Assembly (NCBI GenBank): GCA_019310535.1
Contig: JAFDED010000006.1
Span: 26,657-90,656, forward strand
DNA length: 64,000 bases
Direction of reading: 5' to 3'
From: Deltaproteobacteria bacterium
GTDB taxonomy: Bacteria; Desulfobacterota; JAFDED01
Of the stretch, positions 8,357 through 18,233 are shown piece after piece. The notes beneath the pieces were generated by a model. The model was not told the origin of the DNA and did not search any database. It saw only the letters and a program-made list of their open reading frames with translations. A program made the translations under genes and the position numbers. The stretch's first letter is position 1; every line of letters begins with the position of its first letter.

Positions 8357-10087
8357 TTAGAAATTAAATACCTGGTCAAGCTGCTCGTCCGTGACGGTGA
8401 ACACCACATTAAGCGGGGAAAGAGGCTTCATTTTGAAGAACTCGGGCAGCCGGTCGTGCTTTGGAGTGAACCCCGCCGCCTGGTTGAAAGACCGCTCCGT
8501 GCGGAGCACATTTTTCCCCAGTTCTACCACGTCATCAGCGCCCAGATTCAGGCCGTAAAGGCCGTTGAGCATCTCGTATATGGCATCGAAGGCTTCCGGC
8601 TTGTCAAGTACCGCAAAGGCCGTGAACAGGCATAGTCCTGTGCAATCAAGTGCCGCTGTGGCGATCTGGAGGTTGCGGGAGAGTTCAACCTGTCCCTCGA
8701 CCTTCATGGGGTCCACCTTGGTGCCAATTCCCAGAATATTGCCCGCTATTGCGTATCCGGCGGTGTGGTCCGCGCCCATGGTTGAGGTGGCATAGGTTAC
8801 CCCGATCCCCAGGATGGGCCGGGGATCATACGCAGGAAGCCCCTGTCCCTTGACCACGGCCACGTCCTCCACGCCCAGGCACTTTCCGGTCACTGCCGCG
8901 CCGGCACCCAGAATCCGGCCAAGAGAAGTTCCCTTGCCCATCTCGTGCACCAGCTCAATGGCTCCCTGGGCATCACCGAAGGCCTTGATCCCCGCGTCCA
9001 TGGCCACCCCTATGGTAACGCCCACTTCGATTGTGTCCAGACCGTAATCGTCGCAGAGCCTGTCGATCATGGCGATGGCGTCCAGGTCGCTAATGCCGCA
9101 GTTGGCACCATTGGCCCAGATGGTCTCGTATTCGGGGCCTTTGCTCAGGAACCCACCTTCCTTGTCATTGTAAATGCGCGAGCATCGGATCACACAGCCC
9201 GTATGGCACGGATGAGCTATCTTGCCGCCACGCTCAAGGATGACGTCGTGCTGAGTTTCTCCGCTGATCTTGCCGGTTTCCGCGAATTGTCCCTTGCTGA
9301 AGCTGTTGGTGGGGTAGGCTGCGGCCTCATTGATGATGTTTGCCAGGACGTTGGTTCCGTATGTGGGCAGCCCCTGACCGGTCACCGGGTGCTCTTGAAG
9401 GGCTTTGGTGAGTTTTTTGCAGGCTGCCGTGAAGGCATCTTTATTAATGGGCTCTATCCGCGGGGCGTCGGTTGGGTCAACGACGATAGCCTTCAGCCCT
9501 TTAGATCCCATCACAGCGCCCATGCCGCCCCTGCCGGCGTGTCGGGTGGGCCTGCCCTCGATGTCCGTAACCGCCACGCTGGCCGACTGCATCTGCATCT
9601 CCCCGCATGGACCGATGCTTATACAGACCGCCTTGTCCCCGTGCTCATCTCTGAGCTTTGCTGCGACATCGTAATTTCCGGAACCTTTTAGCTCAGGACA
9701 CTCGGAGAGGACACCGCCGTCTTTGTTGACCAGAAGCTTGTAAAGCTTTCCTGAAGGGGCTTTCCCTTCCACCACGATGGCCTTCAGGCCGCATCTGGCC
9801 ATGGAAAGCGCTCCCTGGCCTCCGGCATTGGACTCTTTGATGGTGCCGGTCAGCGGGCTTTTCCCCCCAACGCTGATGCGGCCGGAAATGGGCGCTGATG
9901 TCCCGCTCAGGAGACCCGGCGCAAAGACGAGCTTGTTGTTGGGTCCGATGGGGTTGCACAGCGGCGGCACTTCTTTGCTCACGATGGTGGAGGTCAGGCC
10001 GCGGCCTCCCAGCCCCTGGTATTCCGGAGCCGCTTCTTCCAGTGCAACTTGTTGTGTGGTCATATTGATCCGCATTATCCGTGCCAT
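8357..10087 (-). CDS. Aldehyde:ferredoxin oxidoreductase (tungsten enzyme)
   Basis: 576 residues, close to the usual ~600. The N-terminal domain (QGLGGRGL, SAPISGR, GGKSPLTGTIKESNAGG) is typical of AOR. The cluster ligands are C294, C298 and C302 (CHTGCVIRC) plus the C-terminal LDCTGLC motif. The enzyme oxidises aldehydes to acids, or reduces acids, with ferredoxin using a tungstopterin cofactor in the cytoplasm. AAGGAGGAAATC precedes the ATG. No ferredoxin or cofactor gene is adjacent. Group II intron debris lies just downstream. The aldehyde range cannot be told from sequence. Confidence 0.93.
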   Translation of the reverse strand: MARIMRINMTTQQVALEEAAPEYQGLGGRGLTSTIVSKEVPPLCNPIGPNNKLVFAPGLLSGTSAPISGRISVGGKSPLTGTIKESNAGGQGALSMARCGLKAIVVEGKAPSGKLYKLLVNKDGGVLSECPELKGSGNYDVAAKLRDEHGDKAVCISIGPCGEMQMQSASVAVTDIEGRPTRHAGRGGMGAVMGSKGLKAIVVDPTDAPRIEPINKDAFTAACKKLTKALQEHPVTGQGLPTYGTNVLANIINEAAAYPTNSFSKGQFAETGKISGETQHDVILERGGKIAHPCHTGCVIRCSRIYNDKEGGFLSKGPEYETIWANGANCGISDLDAIAMIDRLCDDYGLDTIEVGVTIGVAMDAGIKAFGDAQGAIELVHEMGKGTSLGRILGAGAAVTGKCLGVEDVAVVKGQGLPAYDPRPILGIGVTYATSTMGADHTAGYAIAGNILGIGTKVDPMKVEGQVELSRNLQIATAALDCTGLCLFTAFAVLDKPEAFDAIYEMLNGLYGLNLGADDVVELGKNVLRTERSFNQAAGFTPKHDRLPEFFKMKPLSPLNVVFTVTDEQLDQVFNF

Positions 10088-11153
10088 GATTTCCTCCTTG
10101 TTCGGACAATGGGAGGGGGTACCTCCCGGATGGCATCCAAAGCGTGGGCTTCTGCCAGACCTGATATAAAAAAGGAAAAGAAATCAGCATGCACCTTCCT
10201 TATCCTTCCTTTGTGCACCCGGCAGGCCAGGCACATTATTGTCTAATCCTGCCGTCCATCAATCGATTAATTGGAAAGTATTTTCATTATGATTAAGTCA
10301 AATAGAGGATGTCAAGAAAAAATAAATCTCCGTTCTTCGATCGAGTTATTATCCAAGGAACGCTTCCCGTATTCTGTTATGCCGAGGGGCATGACATCTT
10401 TTTTGAGTGCGAATAAAGGTACTAGTGATTTTTTAATAAGAGGTGATAAAGATGAAAATCAAATAATTGGAGGCCATACCTGTCTGTTATGAACCAACTG
10501 AAGCATACCACAAACTTTTCGGGTCGCATAAGGCTCCTGGCAGCATGGTTCATGCCCGCGAGGGGTGGTTCGCCGGGATTACTCACAAAGAGAGAACCTT
10601 CGCTCCGTTAAGGCTGAAATATTTTACTTGACAAATGAGGATAAAAATGAAATAAAAATCGATAGTCCATTGTTTACAACAGAGTACAGGAACGTAATTG
10701 ATGTGATCATGGCCCTCAAAATTTTCTTTCTGTCTTTGGGGGCCGTTTGTATTTTTTTCCTGAAGGCTCGCGGGATTTTGAGAGTCCGCTTCTTTTTTCT
10801 CTCCAGTTCACGCTTGGGAATGCGGCGCACGAGAGCGGAGATAATTCGAGCTCTCTCGCCGCCAAAGTCGCACCCGTCGGTACTGAGCCAAGAGATTGCT
10901 TCTTTCGCACGATCCTGTGATGGGAGCGGATATCATCCATAATGATATGGTTATGCAAGGAGGGCGAAAGCGAGGTCGCCTTATCGCACCCTTCAGGGTT
11001 GTTCGGGCACGCCAGTGCGGGGTTTCCCGCTTTGTGTCCGCACCCGCGAAGCATGTAAATGCACCCTTGCTTTCCGGCAGGGGCTCCGCGGTTCGTTAGC
11101 GAATGCATTTTCATGTGTTATTCCAAGCGACCAGGAAAGAGAGAGTAGGAGTA
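10088..11153. other. Long intergenic region with a decayed mobile-type gene
   Basis: About 1.07 kb between the aldehyde oxidoreductase start and the RRM protein. It is AT-rich from 10250 to 10800. The one recognisable piece is the remnant at 10309-10435. Short open frames elsewhere lack ribosome sites and motifs. The last 200 bases before the RRM gene form the likely leader of that gene; no cold-shock motif was recognised. Confidence 0.5.
10309..10435 (+). pseudogene. Frameshifted remnant of a mobile-element-associated protein
   Basis: From the ATG at 10309 the frame reads KSPFFDRVIIQGTLPVFC then YAEG. One base further on, the +1 frame continues MTSFLSANKGTSDF. Joined, this resembles the start of a repeated deltaproteobacterial protein family (FDRVVIQGTLPGFCYADGMTSYL-like) that I remember from mobile contexts. 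Only about 45 of several hundred residues remain. The family identity is from memory and not checked. Confidence 0.4.
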
Positions 11154-11405
11154 ATGGGAAAGAATTTGTACGTGGGCAACCTTCCTTTTTCCACGGAAGA
11201 AGATGATCTCAAGGGGCTTTTTGCAGAAATCGGCACGGTCGATTCTGTCAAGATCGTCAGAGAGCGCTTTTCAGGAAAATCCAGGGGTTTCGGGTTCGTA
11301 GAGATGGCGACCGATGAACTGGCAGAAGAGGCCATCAAGAAGCTGAACGGTTACTCTTTTGACGGCCGATCGCTTCGCGTGGATAAAGCAAAAGATAAAA
11401 AATAA
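11154..11405 (+). CDS. RRM-type RNA-binding protein (cold-inducible type)
   Basis: 83 residues comprising a single RRM. RNP2 is LYVGNLPF and RNP1 is KSRGFGFVEM, both complete with their aromatic RNA-contact residues. Bacterial and cyanobacterial Rbp proteins of this size bind single-stranded RNA and often respond to cold. The ATG at 11154 is preceded by AGGAG; an upstream in-frame ATG at 11103 would add a non-conserved tail. It stands alone. The glycine-rich tail found in some homologues is absent. Confidence 0.9.
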   Translation: MGKNLYVGNLPFSTEEDDLKGLFAEIGTVDSVKIVRERFSGKSRGFGFVEMATDELAEEAIKKLNGYSFDGRSLRVDKAKDKK

Positions 11406-11644
11406 ACCACCGGATTCAGGAAACCGCAACGCACATGGAGCTTGCCGGCCCGGATTGATACAGTGCTTCGGATCCGCCAAGCCTTGTGCTTCTGCTTCAT
11501 TAAATGCCCCCGACTTGCTGTTTCCTTCCCTAGATCCATTCACACAAACATTTGAGCGGGGCAACAGCCCTGGACTATTTATAATCCTCCCTTTGGAGGA
11601 AAGATTTGCATTACCGATGAAGGCTGGAGGTTGAAAAAATCTGC

Positions 11645-12682
11645 ATGACCGGATCGATGCGACACGTTGATATAATTGCAACTCTGGGTCCTTCCACGGA
11701 ATCCGACGGGCTGATCAAAGAAATAGCCCTGGCAGGCGTTGATGGATGCCGCATCAACCTCTCGCACGCGGACGCCGATCAGGCCCGCGAGCTTGTGGCT
11801 GCAGTGCGGCGGGTGGGCCGGCAGTTGGGCAAAAAAATATTTGTTCTGCTGGACCTGAAGGGGAGGAAAATGCGGCTGGGCCGGTTTCAGGGCCCGGTGG
11901 AGCTGTGCGCTGGACAGCACTTTGTCCTGACGGCTGATGAGGTGCAGGGGGGGGTGGATCGGGCCTCTGTGTCCGACCCTGATTTATGCACGAGCATTTC
12001 CTCTGGGGACACGATCTTCCTGAGCGACCGCCGGGTGGAACTGCTGGTGGAGAAGGTTCGCGGAGCCGATATTTGCTGCCGCGTCCGGGTAGGCGGCACT
12101 GTCGATACGGGAAAAGGAATAAATATACCATCTCTCCTGGGCCGTCCGGTTCCCCTTACCATGAAGGATCGCAAAGATCTTGATTTAGGAATAGAGCTGG
12201 GGGTGGACCAGATCTATCTCTCATTCGTGCGCGGTCCGCATGATGTTCGCAACGCCGGGGAATACCTTGCTCAGCGCGGCGCTCATATCCCCCTGTGGCC
12301 CAAGATCGAAAATGCCCAGGCCGTAGATGCTGTTGAAGCCATAATGAAGGTTTCCGACGGCATTTGCGTGGCCCGCGGCGACCTGGGGACCGAGCTGCCC
12401 CCGGAGGAGCTACCTCTGGCCCAGAAGCGCATCCTGGGCCTTTGCCGCAGGCTTCGCATTCCGTGCTCCATGGGCGGCCAGGTCATGGATTCCATGACAC
12501 GCAACCCCGTCCCCCTTCGCGCCGAGATCTGCGACGTGGCCAACGCCGTCCTTGACGGAGCGGATGCCATCATCTTATCCGACGAGACATCCGTGGGACG
12601 CCACCCTGCCCTGACGGTGAAGTATGTACGCCGCATCGCAGATCGGGCAGCCCATTACGGGTATTCAGAGTCGTCCGCGTAG
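11645..12682 (+). CDS. Short, divergent pyruvate kinase-like protein
   Basis: 345 residues, against about 470 for ordinary pyruvate kinase: the C-terminal regulatory domain is missing, while the barrel and B domain are present. Recognisable blocks are IATLGPST, RINLSHA, WPKIENAQAV, SDGICVARGDLGTELP and DVANAVLDGADAIILSDET. Several usual residues differ: ATQML is GGQVM, NPRPTRAE is NPVPLRAE and GPEIRTG is GRKMRLG. Residues L71, K75 and L78 stand where potassium-dependent enzymes carry Thr, Glu and Thr, the pattern reported for potassium-independent kinases. It may be a working PEP/pyruvate enzyme or a diverged barrel protein. GGAGG is 14 bases before the ATG, rather far. Confidence 0.75.
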   Translation: MTGSMRHVDIIATLGPSTESDGLIKEIALAGVDGCRINLSHADADQARELVAAVRRVGRQLGKKIFVLLDLKGRKMRLGRFQGPVELCAGQHFVLTADEVQGGVDRASVSDPDLCTSISSGDTIFLSDRRVELLVEKVRGADICCRVRVGGTVDTGKGINIPSLLGRPVPLTMKDRKDLDLGIELGVDQIYLSFVRGPHDVRNAGEYLAQRGAHIPLWPKIENAQAVDAVEAIMKVSDGICVARGDLGTELPPEELPLAQKRILGLCRRLRIPCSMGGQVMDSMTRNPVPLRAEICDVANAVLDGADAIILSDETSVGRHPALTVKYVRRIADRAAHYGYSESSA

Positions 12683-12686
12683 GAAT

Positions 12687-13607
12687 TTATTTCAGTCTCT
12701 TCGTGATGGAGAAGTGGAGCTTGGCCACCCGGGCCAGCCGTTCCATGCCACCCTGGAGGCAAATGGCCCGTGCAGCAGTCATTACCTCGTCCCCGGCTCC
12801 GCGTGGAATCTCGCGGCCAGCCTCTTTTTCCAGATTTTTAAGCCCCATCAAGAATCGGTGTCGCGCCACCACACTGGCGGCGGCCACTGCGGGATTGCGC
12901 TCGGCCCGGGGCACCTGCCATAAATCAACGCGCTTCATTGACCTCAGGGCCTCCCTGATGTATTTTTCGTCACCGAACCGGTCCGCCAGCGCCGCCTCAA
13001 AAGGCCGGCGTTTCATGAGATTTTCCACCACCCGGGCATGGGCCCAGCCCAGAAGGTGATTCAAATTTTTCCCCTCCTTGCGGAACTGTTCAATTACACG
13101 GTTGTATCGATGAGGGGGAATTTCCACCACCTCAACCCGGTCACCGAACCGCCGTTGTATATCCCGGCCAAGCGCGGTAACCCTGGCGTTATTCATGGAT
13201 TTGGAATCCCTGATCCCCATCTCCGTCAACACCGGTGCGATTGCACGATCCGCAACAAACCCCGCCACCACCAGCGGCCCGAAGTAGTCCCCCTTTCCCG
13301 CCTCATCAGTACCGACCCACGAGGCAAAAGGCATCTCCAGGAGATCTTCTGTTGTTGACTCTTTGGTCTTTACGGCCCCCAGCATACGCTCCAACTCCAC
13401 CCGGGCGGCTGAATCGCATTTTCCCCCGCACACCACGGTGATCCCTCGCTTTTTTGAATGGTAAATATTGACGGGAAATGAGGTGCCCTCGCGACTCACC
13501 AGCCATTGGATTCCATATTGGATTTCCCTTGTTTTCTCCAGAACAAAGCCGGCTTCTTCGATGATCTTTCGCGCCTCCTCCAGCCATTCCCCCAGTTGTT
13601 GTTTCAT
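12687..13607 (-). CDS. rnhC: Ribonuclease HIII
   Basis: 306 residues. The N-terminal ~85 residues form the TBP-like substrate-binding domain (YGIQWLVSREGTSFPVNIYH) that separates HIII from HII. The catalytic domain opens with GTDEAGKGDYFGPL (D101, E102), followed by IRDSKSMN and the ASVVARHRF helix. It removes RNA from RNA-DNA hybrids. The ATG at 13607 begins MKQQLGEW and gives the normal family length; longer frames add a low-complexity tail that crosses tRNA promoter sequence. It converges with the pyruvate kinase-like gene, whose stop is only four bases away. HIII is more typical of Firmicutes, so it is slightly unusual here. Confidence 0.9.
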   Translation of the reverse strand: MKQQLGEWLEEARKIIEEAGFVLEKTREIQYGIQWLVSREGTSFPVNIYHSKKRGITVVCGGKCDSAARVELERMLGAVKTKESTTEDLLEMPFASWVGTDEAGKGDYFGPLVVAGFVADRAIAPVLTEMGIRDSKSMNNARVTALGRDIQRRFGDRVEVVEIPPHRYNRVIEQFRKEGKNLNHLLGWAHARVVENLMKRRPFEAALADRFGDEKYIREALRSMKRVDLWQVPRAERNPAVAAASVVARHRFLMGLKNLEKEAGREIPRGAGDEVMTAARAICLQGGMERLARVAKLHFSITKRLK

Positions 13608-13770
13608 ACTGTCGCCTCTAGCGGGTTTTCTTACGTATGCAGGAGTGCGTCCCCTGGGGCACAATCCTTTTCCCATCAACCCGGGTTTCAGGATTGCGAA
13701 TTGACGGAAGCTCCATCCGCCACAGGATGAACGCCGTTGATTTTGCGCTGAATTTCTGGTCGCATTACAC

Positions 13771-13839
13771 CTTGACATCCGGACATCTTGACTTGCCAGC
13801 GACGTACGCCTTGACATCCGGAAGAAGCAATGTTACATA
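13771..13839 (+). promoter_or_regulatory. Tandem -35-like repeats upstream of the serine tRNAs
   Basis: The 13-base sequence CTTGACATCCGGA occurs twice, at 13771 and 13810, 39 bases apart. The second TTGACA (13811-13816) has a weak TACATA 17 bases later and lies just before the tRNA at 13851, so it is the likely tRNA promoter. Confidence 0.45.
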
Positions 13840-13850
13840 CAGATAGACTT

Positions 13851-13936
13851 GGAGGGATGGCCGAGTGGTTTAAGGCGACGGTCTTGAAAATCGTTGACCG
13901 CAAGGTCCGTGGGTTCGAATCCTACTCCCTCCGCCA
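13851..13936 (+). tRNA. tRNA-Ser(UGA)
   Basis: The acceptor stem GGAGGGA pairs with TCCCTCC and is followed by G and an encoded CCA. The anticodon loop CTTGAAA gives anticodon UGA. It has the long variable arm expected for tRNA-Ser, and the T-arm contains GGTTCGAATCC. Confidence 0.95.
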
Positions 13937-13951
13937 ATTAGTCCTGCCGTC

Positions 13952-14044
13952 GGAGAGTTGGCCGAGCTGGCTGAAGGCGCACGCCTGCTAAGCGTGTGTA
14001 TGCCGAGAGGTGTACCGAGGGTTCGAATCCCTCACTCTCCGCCA
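13952..14044 (+). tRNA. tRNA-Ser(GCU)
   Basis: The acceptor stem GGAGAGT pairs with ACTCTCC and an encoded CCA follows. The anticodon loop CTGCTAA gives anticodon GCU. A long variable arm and GGTTCGAATCC are present. It lies 15 bases after tRNA-Ser(UGA), so both are probably one transcript. Confidence 0.95.
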
Positions 14045-14127
14045 TTTCCCTTTTCTTGCACGCATGCAACGGCATCAAATCACCTCATTCAGGAGTATCG
14101 ACCGGCTTCCGTGTGGTGAACGTGTAA

Positions 14128-14156
14128 TAAAAAAGGCGGAACCATACGCCCCGCCT
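14128..14156 (-). terminator. Intrinsic terminator of kinase-like copy 2
   Basis: On the minus strand, GGCGG and CCGCC form a 5-base stem with an 11-base loop, followed by six Ts. It lies about 105 bases after the stop of the gene ending at 14262. Confidence 0.6.
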
Positions 14157-14261
14157 GTGTTGAATATGCTTTTTCCGCACCGATCCTGAAAAAGATTGCC
14201 TTACGGTAAACGGCATACATTAAACCGGTTCAATCCCGCCAGGAACGGCATTTTGCTGCCA

Positions 14262-15080
14262 TCATTCCGCTTCAAGGGGACGGACCACAACGTTGAGGTT
14301 GACCTCCTTTACTTCTGGCAGTTCCCTGAGCACCCTGTCGATGATTTCCTTCTCCTCAATATCATTCACCAGACCAGAGACATCCACGACGCCCTTCTGG
14401 GGGGATCTAACGGATAAAGAAAAGGAGCTCAAGCCCGTCTCCAGTAACCTGGCTTCGGCGCGGCTGGCGAGTGCCATGCGCGCCATGGTGTCCATGGCCG
14501 TTGCACTGCAGGCTTTGATCTCGTCGGAGCGGGCAACATCCAGTATCATCTGCACTGCGGTATCGATACCCACCTTTTCGGTATTGACCACCATGTCATA
14601 CAGTTGGGGATCTTCCCAGTCAATGTGAAAAGCGTAACGCAGAAATCCACCGCGCTGGCGGTCGCTGTTACGAACTATGTGTTCAGCAGTTGAACGGTCC
14701 ATGTTATTGAGCTTCATGATCCGTTCAACCCGCTTTTTGAAGGGGGCGTGAATATGCACGTGGAGGGCGCAGTCGAACTCCTTCAGCATGACCTGGCCGC
14801 CGTGGCCCACTATCACCGCACCTCCCCGGCGCGCTATCTCATAAACAACAGACTGGAGGAGATCCAGCATGACCATGGGCCGCTGGCCCCAGAGGCGCTC
14901 GAAGAATCCGGGCTGCCTTTCGTCCAGGCCTGCCAACTCTTCAGTCTTCAGACCCATCTCCCTGGCCGCTTGCACCATACGTCCATCGTTGTAAAGTTCC
15001 TCTCCAAGCTCCTTTGCCACGCGCTCGGAAATAACTTCCGCGCCGGCGCCCATCATACGGGAGACGGTTATCAGGATCAT
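14262..15080 (-). CDS. Cytidylate kinase-like protein with C-terminal BON-like domain (copy 2)
   Basis: 272 residues, exactly the length and layout of the protein at 5854-6672. ILITVSRMMGAGAEVI is the P-loop-like start, VIVGHGGQVMLKEF matches the core, and HIVRNSDRQRGGFLRY matches the lid. The tail (VVDVSGLVNDIEEKEIID ... VKEVNLNVVV) is a BON-like domain. The two copies are clearly diverged, so the duplication is old. AAGGAGGATATC precedes the ATG. Its neighbours are groEL upstream on the same strand and the serine tRNAs downstream. Substrate unknown; a nucleotide kinase or a nucleotide-binding sensor are both possible. Confidence 0.8.
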   Translation of the reverse strand: MILITVSRMMGAGAEVISERVAKELGEELYNDGRMVQAAREMGLKTEELAGLDERQPGFFERLWGQRPMVMLDLLQSVVYEIARRGGAVIVGHGGQVMLKEFDCALHVHIHAPFKKRVERIMKLNNMDRSTAEHIVRNSDRQRGGFLRYAFHIDWEDPQLYDMVVNTEKVGIDTAVQMILDVARSDEIKACSATAMDTMARMALASRAEARLLETGLSSFSLSVRSPQKGVVDVSGLVNDIEEKEIIDRVLRELPEVKEVNLNVVVRPLEAE

Positions 15081-15173
15081 GATATCCTCCTTATTGTTGT
15101 ACGTATAAAGACATCAATATACTATCAATTTTATCATATACGAATCCGCAGGGTTTGTTGTCAAGTAAAAAGA

Positions 15174-15207
15174 TAAAAAAAGAGGAAGGGTTCAAGCCCC
15201 TCCCTCT
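15174..15207 (-). terminator. Intrinsic terminator of groES-groEL
   Basis: On the minus strand, AGAGGGAGGG and CCCTTCCTCT pair over ten bases (one G-T) around a short loop, followed by at least six Ts. It lies 23 bases after the groEL stop. Confidence 0.85.
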
Positions 15208-15229
15208 TTTATCACGGATACGGTTTGTT

Positions 15230-16873
<1,644 letters not shown>

Positions 16874-16979
16874 TCAACAAGTGTTATTAATCTGCAGTCC
16901 TTCACTTCAGAGTTGAGTAGGATTAGTGTGCTGAAGTGAATTCTCCGGCGATTTTCTCAGATAGCGTCAGAGGAAAGTA

Positions 16980-17270
16980 TCAGCGTTCCAGGATACCTAA
17001 GACGTCATCTTCTCGCATGATGAGGTAATCCTCGCCGTCCAGTTTTATCTCGGTGCCGGAGTATTTTCCAAATAGGATCCTATCTCCCTGCTTGACGTCC
17101 ATAGGGCGAACTTTCCCCTCCTCGTCCACTTTACCCGCACCGATGGAGATAATCTCTCCTTCAATGGGTTTTTCCTTGGCAGAGTCGGGAATGACGATTC
17201 CGCCCTGGGTCCTCTCCTCTTCCTCCACACGTTTGACTAAAATTCGATCGTGCAGTGGCCGAAATTTCAT
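16980..17270 (-). CDS. groS: Co-chaperonin GroES
   Basis: 96 residues, normal length. [19 protein letters not shown] and the mobile-loop block [15 protein letters not shown] are characteristic, as are [11 protein letters not shown] and the C-terminal DDVLGILE. It caps the GroEL chamber. TAAGGAGGTTACC precedes the ATG. It is the first gene of the groES-groEL operon and is expressed from the promoter at 17422-17450. Confidence 0.98.
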   Translation of the reverse strand: MKFRPLHDRILVKRVEEEERTQGGIVIPDSAKEKPIEGEIISIGAGKVDEEGKVRPMDVKQGDRILFGKYSGTEIKLDGEDYLIMREDDVLGILER

Positions 17271-17421
17271 GGTAACCTCCTTACCTGTATAATATTATTT
17301 GTGCGATCGATTTACGAAACGCACTAACTCCCCACCCACGCGGGGGTAAAGAGTTTTTAAATTTACTGTCGAGTTATTTTTTTGAACTTACATGAATGGA
17401 TAATCGTATAGGCTTGATTTT

Positions 17422-17450
17422 TTAATAAGCACCTAACAGGTGGTTGTCAA
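17422..17450 (-). promoter_or_regulatory. groES-groEL promoter with candidate operator
   Basis: Minus-strand TTGACA (17445-17450), a 17-base spacer and TATTAA (17422-17427). Inside the spacer lies the palindrome CACCTAACAGGTG (17430-17442), well placed for a repressor to block polymerase. Confidence 0.7.
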
Positions 17451-17519
17451 GTGCCGAATGATACATTTTTTTGTGATCAGTGCGAAACCGTATCTTCCCG
17501 AATGAATTTTTTTATCCCA

Positions 17520-17548
17520 TTGACATCGCCCCAACGGATGATTATAAA
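17520..17548 (+). promoter_or_regulatory. Hsp20 promoter
   Basis: TTGACA (17520-17525), a 17-base spacer and TATAAA (17543-17548). The expected start is near 17556, about 42 bases before the Hsp20 ATG. Confidence 0.7.
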
Positions 17549-17597
17549 AAGAACCAGAATGAAACATTCACACATGAGATTGTGGAGGTGATTTCGG

Positions 17598-18068
17598 ATG
17601 TTCGATTTAATTCCCTGGAGAAGAAGGAGTGAAGTAGATCCCTTAAGAAGGGAGTTACAGGAACTTCATAGGGAAATGGACCGGATGTTCGGCCGGTTTT
17701 TCGGCGATTGGTTCTCCTCGGAGCCAGCGCTGGGCAAGTGGTCTCCGATGGTGGACCTCTCCGAAACAACGGATAACCTTGTTGTCCGCGTCGAGGTGCC
17801 GGGCATGTCTCCGAAGGACATCCAGATTTCCCTGGTAGGCAATACGTTGAGCATCAAGGGTGAAAAGAAGCAGGAGAAAAAAGAGAAGGAGGAGAATTTC
17901 TATCGCGTGGAGCGGAGTTACGGAAGCTTTTCGCGATCAATCTCGCTTCCCTGCGACATAGAACAGGACAAAGTTGATGCTGCGTACAAAGACGGCATAT
18001 TGACCATCACCATGCCCAAATCCGAGACCGCTAAGGCCAAAGAAATAAAGATCGATGTAAAATCATAA
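17598..18068 (+). CDS. Hsp20/alpha-crystallin small heat-shock protein
   Basis: 156 residues. The alpha-crystallin domain spans about 45-140 (PMVDLSETTDNLVVRVEVPG, MSPKDIQISLVGNTLSIKGE, GSFSRSISLPCDI, AYKDGILTITMPK), and the C-terminal EIKIDV supplies the I-x-I motif used in oligomer assembly. It holds unfolded proteins without ATP. GGAGGTG precedes the ATG. It faces away from groES, from which a shared promoter region separates it, and it ends at a strong terminator. Confidence 0.95.
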   Translation: MFDLIPWRRRSEVDPLRRELQELHREMDRMFGRFFGDWFSSEPALGKWSPMVDLSETTDNLVVRVEVPGMSPKDIQISLVGNTLSIKGEKKQEKKEKEENFYRVERSYGSFSRSISLPCDIEQDKVDAAYKDGILTITMPKSETAKAKEIKIDVKS

Positions 18069-18091
18069 TCATAACCAGGTACATGGATGAG

Positions 18092-18142
18092 CCGGGGGAT
18101 ATGGAGGGAGCCGAAATGCTCCCCGATATCTCCCGGTTTTTT
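18092..18142 (+). terminator. Intrinsic terminator of the Hsp20 gene
   Basis: The outer arms CCGGGGGATAT and ATATCTCCCGG (one G-T pair) enclose inner arms GGGAGC and GCTCCC with a CGAAAT loop. A run of six Ts follows. Confidence 0.9.
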
Positions 18143-18233
18143 GTTTGAGGCACTCATATCCAATAATAATGAGAACGACGGTCAGGGGGCATTAAGAGGT
18201 GGTCGGGCAGTGGGGATACCCGAGTCGGGCCTT

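Larger units (their letters stand above)
17271..17597. other. Divergent stress promoter region
   Basis: Intergenic space between groES (minus) and the Hsp20 gene (plus). It holds two divergent sigma70-like promoters and a short inverted repeat inside one of them. No CIRCE element (TTAGCACTC-N9-GAGTGCTAA) and no clear sigma32 box were found. Confidence 0.7.

Noticed and set aside
10565..10942. A 125-codon + strand frame after the mobile relic
   Set aside because: The start has no ribosome site, composition changes along the frame and no motif is visible.
17271..17597. CIRCE or sigma32 control of groES-groEL
   Set aside because: No TTAGCACTC-type repeat and no CTTGAA/CCCCAT-like pair was found in the upstream region.
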